Shown here piece after piece: positions 46,085 to 58,431 of a stretch of 64,000 nt of DNA. Position 1 is the stretch's first letter, and every line of letters starts with the position of its first letter. Location: positions 547,925,189 through 547,989,188 of the forward strand of contig NC_077227.1 of assembly GCF_027887165.1 (NCBI RefSeq), read 5' to 3'. Under the pieces are notes generated by a model. That model did no database searches. It was given only the letters and a program-made list of their open reading frames with translations, and was not told the DNA's origin. The translations under genes and the position numbers were made by a program. Origin of the DNA: Monodelphis domestica (taxonomy: Eukaryota; Chordata; Mammalia; Didelphimorphia; Didelphidae).

Positions 46085-46265
46085 TAAAAAAACAAAAAAA
46101 CCTCTTCTTTTGTCTCTTAGCAACAACTCTAAGACAGAAGAGCAAGGGGTAGGCAAATAGGGGTTAAGTGACTTGCCCAGGATCACACAGCTAGGACATG
46201 TCTGAGACCTGTTTGAACCATGGCCCTCTTGACTCTAGACTTATTCATTGAACGACCTTGCTACC
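46085..46265 (-). repeat. SINE, type S1, older
   Basis: Diverged antisense copy: 'aacaactctaagacagaaga', 'gcaaggggtaggcaaatagg', 'aggatcacacagctaggaca'. Confidence 0.78.
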
Positions 46266-46361
46266 CCTGCAACTAATTTGTTTTAAGAAAACTACACAAT
46301 ATCAAATCCATTATAAATATCTTACAACCCTAAAACTTTTTTGGAGGCTTAAAAAAAAAAC

Positions 46362-46603
46362 AAACTACATTTCTGGGGGCAGCTGGGTAGCTCAGTGGAT
46401 TGAGAGCCAGGCCTAGAGACAGGAGGTCCTAGGTTCAAATCTGGCCTCAGATACTTCCCAGCTGTGTGACCCTGGGCAAGTCACTTGACCCCCATTGCCT
46501 AGCCCTTACCACTCTTCTGCCTTGGAGCCAATACACAGTATTGACAGAAGGTAAGGGTTTTAAAAAACAAAAACAACAACAACAACAAAAAACTACATTT
46601 CTG
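46362..46603 (+). repeat. SINE, type S1, perfect 14-bp TSD
   Basis: Sense copy (46376-46589) with AAACTACATTTCTG on both sides (46362-46375, 46590-46603). It is in inverted orientation to the copy at 45866, about 300 bp away. Confidence 0.95.
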
Positions 46604-46724
46604 ATTTTACTGGTAGAGGGAATTACAAGGGAGGAAAGAAACTCCCTCTACCAATGTCAATCTGAGACTTATTTTTCCTGCTTACTTTTGAGTCAAGGGC
46701 CATGTTAAATGGCCCAGGTTCATT

Positions 46725-46955
46725 TTGCTGTTGTTTTTAAGTCATTTCAGTCATATCCTATCCTTTGTGACCTCATTTGAGTATTTTTCACAAAGATAAT
46801 GGAGTGGTCTGTCATTTCCTTAAAAAGTTAATTTTATAGATGAGGAAATTGAGGCAAATTGGATTAAGTGACTTACCAAGGGTCACACATCTATTAATTG
46901 TCTGAAGCTAGATTTCTTGACTCTAGGTCCAGTACTCTATATACTGTACACTTAC
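46725..46955 (-). repeat. SINE, type S2
   Basis: 'aagtcatttcagtcatatcc', 'gatgaggaaattgaggcaaa', 'aagggtcacacatctattaa'. Confidence 0.82.
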
Positions 46956-47500
46956 ATTTTAGTAGACTGCCTTTTATTCCTTGTTTTGCTTTTTTTTTTA
47001 TGTCTTTTGTGTCTTATACTAAAGTCATTTTTCATTGTACCCTCTATCCCCCAAATTTTCCCTACTAGTAATAAAGAAAGTTAAAAAACCAGCTGAGATG
47101 ATTTCTATCACACTTTAACATGATTCTGTATTCATCCATTCATCCCTACTCACCTCTTTGAGGGGAGAGAAGCATGTTTCTTGTCTCTTATCTGAGATTA
47201 AATTGATCACTGGATTTCATTTGAATTGAGTTGCCTAAAAACTTGAGATTTTGCTACCATCATTGTAGTGATATACCCATTACCCTGCTGTTCTGGTTCC
47301 TCCTTCTTTGCTCTCGCCCATACATAACTTCCCATGTTCTGCTGAATCCTCTTCTTTGTTAGCTAGGGAGCAATAATATTCATGAACCACATTTTGTTCA
47401 AACATTTTCCAGTTGATGAGTATCTACTTTGTTTTCATTGTTATTATCACAAAAGTTGCTGCTATATGTATTTTGGAATATATGGTTTCTTTCCTTATTC

Positions 47501-48264
<764 letters not shown>

Positions 48265-48284
48265 ATCATTATAGCTGTTGGAGT

Positions 48285-48910
48285 ACACAGCTACATGGGG
48301 CAGTAGATAAAGTGCTAGTCTTGAAGTCAGGAAAACTCAAGTTCAAATCCACTTCGTACTTATTAGTTATATGACCCTGGGCAAGTCACTTAACCTCACC
48401 TTGCCTCAGTTTCCTCATCTGTAATGTGTGGATGAAAACAGGATCCACCTCCCAGGGTTATTATTATTATTATTTTAGTTTTTCATGAAAAGTTCATGCT
48501 AATTTTCAAAATATTTATTTATTTACTTAATTTAGAATATTTTTCTATGGTTACATGATTCATACTTCTTCCCCTTCCTCTTTCCTCCCCCACCCTGTAG
48601 CCAATGAGCGATTCCACTGGGTTTTACATGTGTCACTGATCAAGACCTATTTCCATATTATTAGCATCTGCACTAGGGTGATCATTTAGAGTCTACATCC
48701 CCAATCATATCCCCATTGATCCATGTGATCAAGGAAATGTTTTTCTTCTGTGTTTCTACTCCCACAGTTCTTTTTCTGGATGTGAGAGTGTTCTTTTTCA
48801 TAAGTCCAGAATTTTCCAGGGTTATTTTGATGATAAAATTTTTAGAGCTATAAATATAATATGTATAAATAAAATAGAAATATAAAACTGTGTAATTGTT
48901 GGTCATTATT
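48285..48910 (+). repeat. MIR-like SINE split by an L1
   Basis: Sense SINE body 48285-48462 ('gaccctgggcaagtcactta', 'ttgcctcagtttcctcatct') resumes after the L1 at about 48827 with a MIR 3' part. Confidence 0.7.
48452..48826 (-). mobile_element. Short L1 3' end with 11-bp TSD
   Basis: Target repeats CCAGGGTTATT at 48452-48462 and 48816-48826. L1 3' sequence runs from about 48530 to 48815. The left 60 bp is non-L1, with its own A/T tail and a small palindrome (ATGAA/TTCAT), another possible 3' transduction. Confidence 0.8.
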
Positions 48911-48919
48911 ATCCTCAGA

Positions 48920-49145
48920 AGTCAGGAGTACTTAGCCTTTTCCATGTCAGGGACTCATAGGCAGTGTGGTGAAGCCTATGGAACCCTTCTTAAAATAATT
49001 CATAAATCCATGGTTTTGCATTAAATGCATAAAATAAAATCCATAGGATTTAAAAGGAAACCAAACATATTGAAATGTAGTCATAAAAATATTTTAAAAA
49101 TTCATGGATCCCTTTAAATTCAGCCACCTGAAGTTAAGAAACCAC
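48920..49145. mobile_element. hAT-Charlie-like MITE
   Basis: 'gtacttagccttttccatgt', 'ggtgaagcctatggaaccct', 'ttaaatgcataaaataaaat' and an inverted end 'gaagttaagaaacc'. Same family as the copies in ADI1 introns 1 and 2. Confidence 0.68.
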
Positions 49146-49639
49146 ATAGGAGTTGCATTTCTGGGTCAAAGGTTCTCAACATTTTAGGTCTCCTCCCCTT
49201 TTTTACAAATTTTAGCATAATGCCCAAGTTTCCCACAATGGTTGGGTCAATTCACAATTTTATCAATGGTGTACTAGTGGGTCTATTTCCTCAAAGTCCT
49301 TCAATGTTAGCTTTTTCTATTTTTTTTTCCAATTTGATGAGTGTGAAGCAAAACATTATGGTTGTGCTAATTTCCATTTTTTTATTAATGATTTGTAGAA
49401 TTTTTGATATCTTGATTTTGGTTGTTGATGGTTATTGTAAGTCATATAGAAAAAATGTAGTTTATTTCCTGAAGCTATGTTTAACAGACTCCGTTCTCTC
49501 CCTGCCCTTATATTACACTATTCACCAACTTGTTGCTAGGTTTTGAGGAATCTCCTAGGCTTCTGGCTGCTATGAAGGAAAATTGTTAGAACTGTTTCCT
49601 CCATTCTGCAGACAGACCTTGAGTTTCCTTTGTGGTATC

Positions 49640-50225
49640 CTTTTCAATGAAAACAAATGGTTCTCACATATTCTCCATAAAGCTGTCAAAATGAAATTCC
49701 TAAGGTGTAGGACTGACCACATCACCCTACCCAGTCCAGTTGGTCCCTCCCTACTACCTCCAGGATGAAAATAAAGTCCTTTGGCACTTAAACCTCTTGA
49801 CCACCTTTGGACCTCTCTAGCCTTCCTGAGCTTTACTCTAGAACCCAGCCTCGAAAGCCCAATCCCTGTTCTCAAAACAACCAACAACCACCACCAACAA
49901 CAACCCACACCACTCAATGCTTTTCCCCCCATGAAAAAATGCTGTCTCCTGTGCAGGGAACGATTCTCTCACTTCCTGTTCTCAGAGTCCCTCCTTCCCT
50001 AAAGAGTCAGCTTAGACATCCCTCTGGGCAGGAGGCCTTGCCCAGTGCCCTCAGAGGCTGGAGCTTCCCTGTATCTACCAACTTGCTCCCAGATCATCAG
50101 AGAACTACACGAGCCCCTAGAAAATAGGCACCGTTCTTTGTCTTTCTGGGCATCTCCTAGACCTTAGCTGAGTACCTCACCCTTAGTAAGTGCTTAATAA
50201 AAACTTGCTAATTGATTGACTTCTT
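49640..50225 (+). repeat. LINE L2, 3' 0.6 kb
   Basis: Sense L2: 'aggactgaccacatcaccct', 'ccaggatgaaaataaagtcc', 'agaaaataggcaccgttctt', and the tail 'agtaagtgcttaataaaaac'. Confidence 0.75.
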
Positions 50226-50289
50226 TAATGTGATTTTTGTTTAAGTAAATAAACCATGAGCCGAAGCAGTTCTAGATAAGGGCCTGAAT

Positions 50290-50360
50290 TCAATCAATCG
50301 ATAAAAAGTTTATTGAGCATCTGCTGTGTGCCAGGCATTGTGCTAAGGATACTGAGAGGT
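50290..50360 (-). repeat. LINE L2 3' end
   Basis: 'tttattgagcatctgctgtg' and 'tgccaggcattgtgctaagg'. Confidence 0.75.
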
Positions 50361-50424
50361 TTATTTTGGGGAACATGTAAATTGGGCTCATTTCTAGATC
50401 TCATCTAGGTAAAATAGGACAAGT

Positions 50425-50870
50425 TTGGGGGGGAAGGAGGGAGGGAGGGAAGGAACAAGGGACGGTGGGAGAAAAGAGAGGAAGGGAGAGGAAGAGAGAT
50501 AGAGACAGAGAGACAGAGAGAGTGACAGAGAGAGAATGAGAGACAGAGAGGGAAGAGGAGAGACAGAGAGGGAGAGAGACAGAGACAGGGAGGGAAAAGG
50601 AGAGAGAGAGGGAAAAGGAGGGAGACAGACAGAGAGAGGAAGAGAGGGAGAGGGAAATGGAGACAAAGTCAGAAAGGGAGAGAGACAGAGACAGAGAGGG
50701 AAAGGGAGACAGAGAATGAGAGATAGAGAGGGAAAAGGAGAGGCAGAGGGAGATAGAGAGAGAGAGGGAAAGGACAAGGGAGGGAGAGAGACAGAGGTAG
50801 AAACAAAGAGAAAAAGGGAGAGAGAAAAAGGGAAAGAGGGAGACAGACACAGAAGAAAATGGGAAAGGTT
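50425..50870. repeat. Purine-rich GA/GGGA tract, 446 bp
   Basis: Imperfect G/A repeats (GAGA, GGGA, GAGACAGA) with scattered C and T. The several overlapping open frames on both strands come from the repeat and are not genes. Confidence 0.95.
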
Positions 50871-51084
50871 TTTATCTAAATCCACAATCAAAAATACTTG
50901 TTGTTAAATTCTGTCTTCCCTAGAAACTTTCTTAGCCACTTCAGACTTAGAGTACCACTTTACCAGAGTTTTATTCCATTCTCCCTTAAGCAGAAAAAGA
51001 TTTTGGTGCCTATAGAGATGTAGGGTATTGCAATTTTCCAGAGATCAACACAGTTAATCCAGATATAGAGCCCTCTTGTGGTTG

Positions 51085-51291
51085 TTAAGAACCTTAGCTC
51101 TGGCTCAGTGGATTGAGAATCAGGCCTAGAGGCAGGAGGTCCTGGGTTCAAATTTGACCTCAAACACTTCTCAGCTGTGTGACCCTGATTAAATCACTTA
51201 ACCCTCATTGCTTAACCCTTACCACTCTTCTGCCTTGAAACCAACACACAGTATTGATTCTAAGACAGAAGGTGAGGATTAAAAAAAAAAA
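51085..51291 (+). repeat. SINE, type S1
   Basis: Sense: 'ctggctcagtggattgagaa', 'ggcaggaggtcctgggttca', tail 'acagaaggtgaggattaaaa'. Confidence 0.88.
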
Positions 51292-51299
51292 ATAGCTCT

Positions 51300-51405
51300 A
51301 GTCAGAAGAAATAGGTTAAAATCTAACCTCTGACCTTTACATCTTGTATGGCTTGGACAAGTCACTTACCTTCTTCCCTGGGACTCAGTTTTCCCATCTG
51401 TAACT
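51300..51405 (+). repeat. MIR fragment
   Basis: 'tggcttggacaagtcactta' and 'ctcagttttcccatctgtaa'. Confidence 0.6.
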
Positions 51406-51479
51406 GCAGTTTCACTTTCTACTGCAGCTGCTGCTGCTGTTTCCACCATGTCCACCCCTCTGAGCTTCATCTTGCCTTT

Positions 51480-51812
51480 CAGAAATCTTGTCTTTCTGTA
51501 AGAGCCCATCAGTCCTGGAACTCATTCCTCACCAGGAGCCCCTATCCCTGAGCCCCATCCAGTTCATAGAAGGGAGAGCTTTCCCTTTCCGTGGAGTATG
51601 TCCATTTATTTCCCAATCCACATGCCCCTTCCTAGCTACTTTCTCCCCCTCAATCCTAGCTTTTCCTCTTCTTTTAGATGTCTTCCCTCATTTGATTGTG
51701 AACTTCTTGAGGGTCAGGACTACCTTTTGCCTTTCATTGTATTCTCAAAGCTTAGCACAGTGCCTGGCACATTCTGGGCACTTAATATGATTATTGACCT
51801 GCTGATGTATTA
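51480..51812 (+). repeat. LINE L2 3' part
   Basis: 'tgattgtgaacttcttgagg', 'gtcaggactaccttttgcct', 'ttagcacagtgcctggcaca'. Confidence 0.75.
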
Positions 51813-51944
51813 GTACATCTGACTAGATCTCATTGATGTTAGGGAAACAAACTTAAATGTTTTCTCTTTGCTTTTCCAGTGACCTCTTCTCATACTCCAA
51901 CAGCACCGGGCCACAAAACCATGGTTAGATATTCGAAATGGAAT

Positions 51945-52135
51945 ATTAGAGTGTAGTGTAGCCAAAACAACCCTGGACTTGGAGTCAGGAAACCTGGCCT
52001 CTGCTCCTAATTCTTGTGATTGGGGGCCAGTTACTTTTGTTTTCTTGATCTCAGCATCCACATCTATAAACGGAGGGAGTCAGAAAAAAATGATCTTTAA
52101 GGGCCCTTCCAGCACCAAAATTCTATGATTCTGTG
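51945..52135 (+). repeat. MIR fragment
   Basis: 'ctggacttggagtcaggaaa' and a 3' part 'agggcccttccagcaccaaa' followed by 'attctatgattctgtgaa'. Confidence 0.7.
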
Positions 52136-52789
52136 AATTCCTTCCCCTCCCTTCAACGTTTCACTGCGATAATCATTTTGACTTTACCTGGATTCCAGGA
52201 GTTCGGAACGAGGGAGAAGCACATAGTAAGACTTTCCTTTGGTCTCACCCCCTCTCGCTGCCTCCTCCCCTCTCCAGGAGTTGCAGAATAGATTTATTAA
52301 TTCAGTCATATAAAGAGATGGAAGGAGTTGGATGGCTGCTTGGGAGAACAAGCTATATTAAGGAGAGACTTCAAAGGATGACACAAAAATAACCTGACAG
52401 ATTCTTCCAAGCCTAAGGGGCAGCCCGAAAGAAGCAAAGCTGGCAACTACTGGCAACTCTGGTCCTTGATAAACTCTCTTCTGTCTTCCCCAGGGCTTTG
52501 GAAATTCTGCCAGTCTAGCCCAAATGCTACAGTTCCTGGGACGCAGCAATGGAACACTCCTGGTTCTTGAATTAATTTCAGTCCCAGAGGAAAGAAACCA
52601 GTACTGCTGCTCCTACGGCGACTGCCTTCGAGAATGTTCTGTAGCAGCAATTGGCCAGTCACACACACCCTGGGAGTAACATCTAAATACTGAGGTTGCC
52701 CCTTCCTGACTGTACAGACCCCTGGGCTTCAGGGAAGGGCTTGGAGAGATGGATCAGGATCCGAGGGACACAGAATCCAAGATCTGGGG

Positions 52790-52925
52790 TCATCTAGCCC
52801 AACTCCATTTTCTAGATGAGGCCATTGCGCTGAATCAGGTTTAAGTGGCCCAGTTATACCAGGAAATGGTGGGATCAGTATTTGAACCCAGGTTCTCTGA
52901 CTCTAAATCCAGCCTGATTTCCATT
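52790..52925 (-). repeat. MIR fragment
   Basis: 'gcccaactccattttctaga' and 'tttgaacccaggttctctga'. Confidence 0.65.
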
Positions 52926-52984
52926 ATTTGCTTTAGAAGGGCAGACCCTTTTCCACACGCCTTCTCCACATTCTGATGCATGCT

Positions 52985-53400
52985 GAGGAGGAGAGGCACG
53001 CATTATTTTAACACCATTGTACTTTGCAATCTGTGCTGCAAACAGCTATTTCAGCTTGGAGGGAGAGCCAATTCAGCCTTATGTGTTTAATTTTTCGGTT
53101 GCAGCTCCTGAGCAGGACGGATGGCGATTTTACTTTTCCATTTGCAGTTTTTATCGTTGGAACAAACATGGCCCCATATTGCCTGCGAAGGGCTGCGGGG
53201 GGCTGATGCCTTACAGCCTCCATTTTCTTTCCCTGTCATAGGGAAATGAAAAATTTAACGAGGCATTCCCAAGGTCTGCTGATCTTCAATCAGCAGGGAA
53301 CTGAGAATGCTTAACAAAGCCTGCTTTAACATAGTTCATTAATATGTAGAGTCGGATGTCTGTCATGGGTGAATCTTGTCCCTATATAGTTAAAGCATGG
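52985..53400. promoter_or_regulatory. Candidate conserved noncoding block
   Basis: About 400 bp with no repeat signature and an unusual number of retained CpGs for this AT-rich neighbourhood ('tttttcggttgcagctcc', 'ggacggatggcgatttta', 'cctgcgaagggctgcgg'). The short open frames through it on both strands lack splice context and protein similarity that I recognise. An ancient enhancer is my leading guess. Confidence 0.42.
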
Positions 53401-53559
53401 CAAAACTTGGTTAGCCTATAAGTCCAGCATTGGTCAAGTCTCCTAACAATAGAACAAGAGATAAATTCAAAATAGGCTGCCTTTTCTCCCTACGAGGAAA
53501 GTTATCTATTTTTTTCTTTTTTCTTTTAAAGAGAAGAACATTTAGATGAATTTTGGATC

Positions 53560-53860
53560 TACAGCTAGAGGAGCCCTCAGAGGCTATCTAGTCCAACCTT
53601 CATTTTATAGATGTGGAAACTGAGACCGAAGGAGGTTGGGTGACTTGCCCCAAGTAATAGATGTAGTAAACTTCAAAGGAAGAATGTGAATCCAAATCCT
53701 TCAGGGGTTCCCCCCCCAACAGAGGAACCAATAGACTAGAAATTAATTTAGTTTAATTAATAAAAAACATAATAAATATAATAATAATATATTATATATG
53801 ATATAAAATATAATATAATAAATATAAAATAAAAAAGTAAAAAAAGTAAATTAATTTGGA
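53560..53860. repeat. MIR fragment followed by A/T-rich low-complexity DNA
   Basis: Antisense MIR at 53560-53700 ('tagatgtggaaactgagacc'), then about 110 bp of nearly pure A/T near 53745-53855. Confidence 0.7.
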
Positions 53861-54209
53861 ATTTAAATTCTTGACTTGCTTTTTCTCTCACTAACAAAAT
53901 GAGAATGATAATTCTCTTTGCTAATAACTAGATAAAATAGGCTTTGTTCCAAGACCTCAACATCTAATGGGGGTGCTTCTTTCTCAGAAGGGTGTCTTCA
54001 TCCCCATGGTGACCATTATCCATGAATATATGATCCTCCACTGTTCTGGACAGCCATGTGATACAACCACCCCAAGATGGTAGCTTTAAGGTTTCATTAT
54101 TGTGAAGCCCCTTTCTTGGCTCCCATCTTTCCCCACTGTCCCTTTAGGAATGAAGGCTAGATTCTCTAATGTATGGGTCTTGTCCTCTCCTAGCTGGACT
54201 CTTGATTCT

Positions 54210-54495
54210 CCTCCCCCATCTGTGCCTAGCACATAGTAAATGATTAATAAATGCTTCTGTATTGGTTGATTGATTGATTTGTATTTGAACCAGGTACAAG
54301 AGTTCCTAGTTTTAATTCTGGTTATACTCTGTGGAACATCCAGAATTTCTTTAAGGGTCGTCAGGTCCAATACCCTCATTTTACTGATGAGGAACCTGAG
54401 TCTCAGAGAAGATGAAGTGACTTGCCCAAAGACACAAAGGCAATAAGTAGTAGAACTAGTATTAGAACCCAAGGCCCCTGACTCCAAATCCATTT
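54210..54495. repeat. L2 3' end (+) and MIR (-)
   Basis: 54210-54290: 'gtgcctagcacatagtaaat'. 54345-54495: 'ctcattttactgatgaggaa', 'cttgcccaaagacacaaagg'. Confidence 0.7.
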
Positions 54496-54989
54496 TTTTT
54501 TAATTTTGCTAGAAATTGCCATTAACTTATGGGAAAAAATTAGTCAGGAAACCTGACAAAGTCATTGTGAGAACTTGGGTTTATTCAATGGACTTCATCT
54601 TCTTCATCTGTAAAATGAGGAAACTAGACTAAATGCTCTCTAAAGTCCTAACAAAACCATTAACATTCTATGAATCAGCACACAAGTAGAAGTTTTAGTA
54701 AAAAGCTAAATCAACCCTACATCTTAGAGTCCTCTTTCACTGGGAACCACTGATTGTTGTCTTAAGATAGATAAATTATCATTATGTTACTGGGTGGAGG
54801 GTTTGCAAAAATAGTAGGATATCAGATTATCTTATACTTTCTGCTGTATTAAAAAAAGATAAAAGAACCTGGCATTTTTCTCTAGTGCCAGCCTCCGTCA
54901 CACTGTAATGAAATCACCAGACAAAATGGTTCTGAGTAAAGGGGCAAGGTGAAATAGAATTTGATAATATTAAGGCCTAAAATTAATAT

Positions 54990-55150
54990 CATGCCTGGCA
55001 CATAAGAGATGTTTAATCAATGCTTATTAATTGTTTGATCATTAGACTGTGGGCTTCTTGAGGGCAGAGAATATCTTTTGCTTTGTTGTATCTTTAGCTC
55101 TTAGCACAGTGCCTGATACTTAGTGGGAGTTTAATCAATGACATGATTGA
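54990..55150 (+). repeat. Two LINE L2 3' ends in tandem
   Basis: 'tgcctggcacataagagatg' then 'agactgtgggcttcttgagg' with 'cttagcacagtgcctgatac'. Confidence 0.72.
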
Positions 55151-56490
55151 TCGATTGCCATTTACTCTTCTATTATCTTCTCCATGACAGGAATAGAGCT
55201 TCCCAAACCCCGTCCCTTTCTGTGTACGGATACTAATCCACTGAATCTTGAAACCTACTATAGAGCAGAGGCTAGCTGGTGAGTCATTCCTCACCTCAGG
55301 CCCAGACCATGTTTTATCCTGTCCAGTTGTCCACTGAGACATCGGGGGTTAGTGAATACAAACACTTTGCCATCTGTCCTGGTGCCCTGCCTCTATTTTC
55401 TTTCCATACTCCCTCTGCCTCTTGTTCAAGAAATAATAAACCGTATTGTCACTGCCAAAAGAAAGAGCATGGTGAATTGCCCTTTGTCTCCACTCACAAT
55501 TCCTCTGATTTTCTAGACCAAAGGTCTTCCCTGGCTTTTGCTCTACAGTATGAGCAGCATACCCCTAGTCGAAGTCAGCTTCTTGAAGGTAGGAATTGTA
55601 TTACTTTTACACTTGTATTTCAAGTGCCTGAGGTAAGAGATGAAGGGGAGGATCCTGAGAGGGGCCTGAACAGGGAATCCCTTCCTAGAAATCTTGGCAG
55701 TGGACCTGTCCGGGTGGAGGAAGATTCCAGGGATTCTGTATTAAATTAGAGGCTCTTAGTGCCTTGGAAGCTGTCAGGTACGTTGGTGCAATATCAAGAT
55801 GGTGACTGCTGCCTCTGCAGGAGAGCAGATGGTGTTTCTAGAAAATTCATAGAATTTCAGTTTGAAGTTGATTCCACTCATACTTGAGAAAGAATCCTAC
55901 TTCTTCTAAATGGCCATTCTTTCTTCTCATGGAAATCTTTGGGAGATAGACTGGGCAACTGAAAAGAGGGACTAAGTATCATTTTTTTGGAAAGCTGAAA
56001 TTTGGGATGTTTCTCCTTAGCAGGAATGCACAAAACAAAACCTCACTCTGCTCCTCACTTCCTGCCTCAGCCTCCCACTCTTCCCTTAGTCAGTGCACTT
56101 ACTGTTTTTGAGATAAAATTATGAGGTTGATGAACATCCTCTCTCAGCTGAACAAGAGGGCTTGAGAACACTGGGAAATGAAGCCTTTGGACTGGCAGCT
56201 GAAGGAGGGAATGATTTATGCTCTTAATTAGAAAAGAAAGCAGTGCTGTTTGCTTTTATTTGACAGACACTACATCTGCCTGCACTTAATCAAGGAATGA
56301 TTCTTAATCCTATAGACTAAAATGTATAGAAAAATTCTACTCTTTTACAATTTTTAGAATGATTTTTTAAAGTACATGGTCAGGATTGGGGAAATGGCAT
56401 ATTAGTGTCTAGAATAAAGTACTAGGTGGATAACAGAACAGAACTAGAGAAGGGAGCTGGGAAAACCACTCCAGTCAATTAATTAATTAA
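55150..56490. other. Unique intergenic DNA, no gene accepted
   Basis: A 156-codon open frame at 55279-55749 starts in unique DNA and runs into L2-like text near 55570. I recognise no domain in it and see no promoter or exon structure. The segment 56140-56330 is repeat-free with a TAATTAG core and may be a small regulatory block. Confidence 0.4.
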
Positions 56491-56494
56491 TTGC

Positions 56495-56697
56495 ATTTTT
56501 TTTAAACTTTTAACTTCCTGTCTTAGAATCAATACTAAGTATTGGTTCTAAGATAGAAAAGAGGTAAGAGCTAGGCAATGGGATTTAAGTGACTTGGCCA
56601 GGATCATACAGCTAGGAAGTATCTGAGACAAAATTTGAATCCAAGACCTCCCTTTTCTAGGCATGACTCTATCCACTGAACCACCTAGCTACACCTT
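56495..56697 (-). repeat. SINE, type S1, diverged
   Basis: 'cctgtcttagaatcaatact', 'gagctaggcaatgggattta', 'tccactgaaccacctagcta'. Confidence 0.85.
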
Positions 56698-56699
56698 TC

Positions 56700-57889
56700 A
56701 TTTAACTTTCAGTAACAGTTGACAGTTAGTTTCTTTACCCTCCCTCCACCTCTCTAACCCAATTCTTAATCTAACAGGTCCAGTTTTGTACACAGAAGAG
56801 ACACTGGCTACACAGTATTTTTTAAAAGGCTCTTGCCAAGATCTCTCTCCCTCCACTTATGCGTCCTTGAGGGTCTGCCATACTGCTTCAAATTTCAGTT
56901 AGTTACGCTTTCCTGTTATTAGTTATATTATTATTAACATCAGCTCACATTTCTGTAGCACTGCACAGTTTACAAAGCTTCCCTTTGGATTCTGATAGGC
57001 AGTCTATGAGGGTCTCATTTTGACCCAATTCCCAACCAGATGGGCTGAATTAGTCTGGTTCAGGCCCAGCCTACAACAGCATGGGCTCTGGAAAGAGAGA
57101 AGGGGCCGGTTCACCTATTCCAGACGTAGACCTTGGCTAGCCCTTCTCCAAGCATGTCGTGGTGTTTGACCCACTTGAAAATCCTCCCTGGGGTGGTATC
57201 TCTGGGGCACAGGTGCAGGATCTTTTTTTTTTCTCTTAAAATTTTTTTTCTTCTCTTTCCCTGAAATTTTGTGTTTCAACTCTCAGTTTTCTGCCTCAAG
57301 AATCGATCACCTTTCAAAACATTTCGTAGAAATTCTCTAAGCTGCCAGGGCACTGGAAATAATCTAGGCACGAAGACAAAAATCTTACATTTAGCAGAGA
57401 CTGTGAATGAGCAGGGACTTGGCTGAGACCATGAAGCCCTGAGTCTGCATCCAGTCAGATTATGAGGTGACAATCCTGTTTGGACTTTATCCCTGCAGTT
57501 CCGTCAAGGCTATTTCCCCTGTGCTTAGCAAGCCTACTCCAACACTTCATCTGGCTTTTGAATGGTTATCTGATTCAGGATCCTGGAATGATCTTAATAT
57601 CTAAGGCTATGCAATAAAGCAAAAAGAACAGGAATTTCTCCAGCAAGATCTTTCTTCTTTGCTCCCCTTCTCAGCATTTTTTAAAGTCAACATTTTGTGG
57701 GGCTGCTGGGGAAGGGAACATAGGGAAGGTGTTTCATTTTTATTACCAAAACAGCTTAGAAGTAGCTGTGGCCAAATACAAATTCAATAATTTCACCTAG
57801 AATTACATGACAATCAAGCAAAGGAGGAATCGATAAAGTCTATATGATTTACCTTAGCAGCATCTATATATTTTTCAGGCTCTCTACCA
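56700..57889. other. Unique intergenic DNA, nothing identified
   Basis: No coding or repeat feature supported. 57380-57700 is evenly composed unique sequence without clear motifs. Confidence 0.4.
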
Positions 57890-58030
57890 TCATTAATTAA
57901 TTAATCCTTATAATATTCCTGTGAGACAGGATACTCTTGTCATCCTGATTTTATTGATAGAACCACTTTAAAGGAACAGAGGTTAAGTATTTGGCCCAAG
58001 GTCATCCAGTAAGTCATTGCTGAGCCAGGA
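57890..58030 (-). repeat. MIR fragment
   Basis: 'ttataatattcctgtgagac' and 'ttggcccaaggtcatccagt'. Confidence 0.6.
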
Positions 58031-58431
58031 ATAGAAGTAAACATCTCCTGTCATTCATCCTGATACGTCCAGCTCCTAAACTAGGCATCCTCAATTGGGA
58101 GATATTACTCTTGTATTTTGATTGAGTTATAGCCCACTCTGAGTCACCCAGGTTCAAAACCTCAGTCATCCTTGAGTCTTCCCTGTCCTTCCCTCCTCCC
58201 TCCTCCCCTTTTTTAGCACTTGTCTTCCTTCCACCCATTTTGTATTTTTGCTCTATATTTCAATTTCTCCCTCTCCACAGGGGCTTTCTCTTCTGAAAAC
58301 ACATACTTACATTTCCCTCAATACTTCTTCCCTCTGGTAAAGCCACAAAATTGTTCCTTCTCTCAAATACTATTCTGTTCAAACTCTCAAACCTATTCAC
58401 CTGACTCCAGGCCTTGGCAGACTTAGCTTTT

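Noticed and set aside
49570-49932. 120-codon minus-strand open frame
   Set aside because: Lies antisense to a LINE L2 copy and has no family resemblance.
50394-50907. Open frames of 120-165 codons on both strands
   Set aside because: Produced by the GA-rich tract; low complexity, no domain.
53008-53241. Overlapping 60-74 codon open frames on both strands
   Set aside because: Lack splice sites or known similarity; better explained as a unique noncoding block.
55279-55749. 156-codon + strand open frame
   Set aside because: No recognised domain, no splice or promoter context, and the middle overlaps L2-like sequence. Too weak to call a gene.
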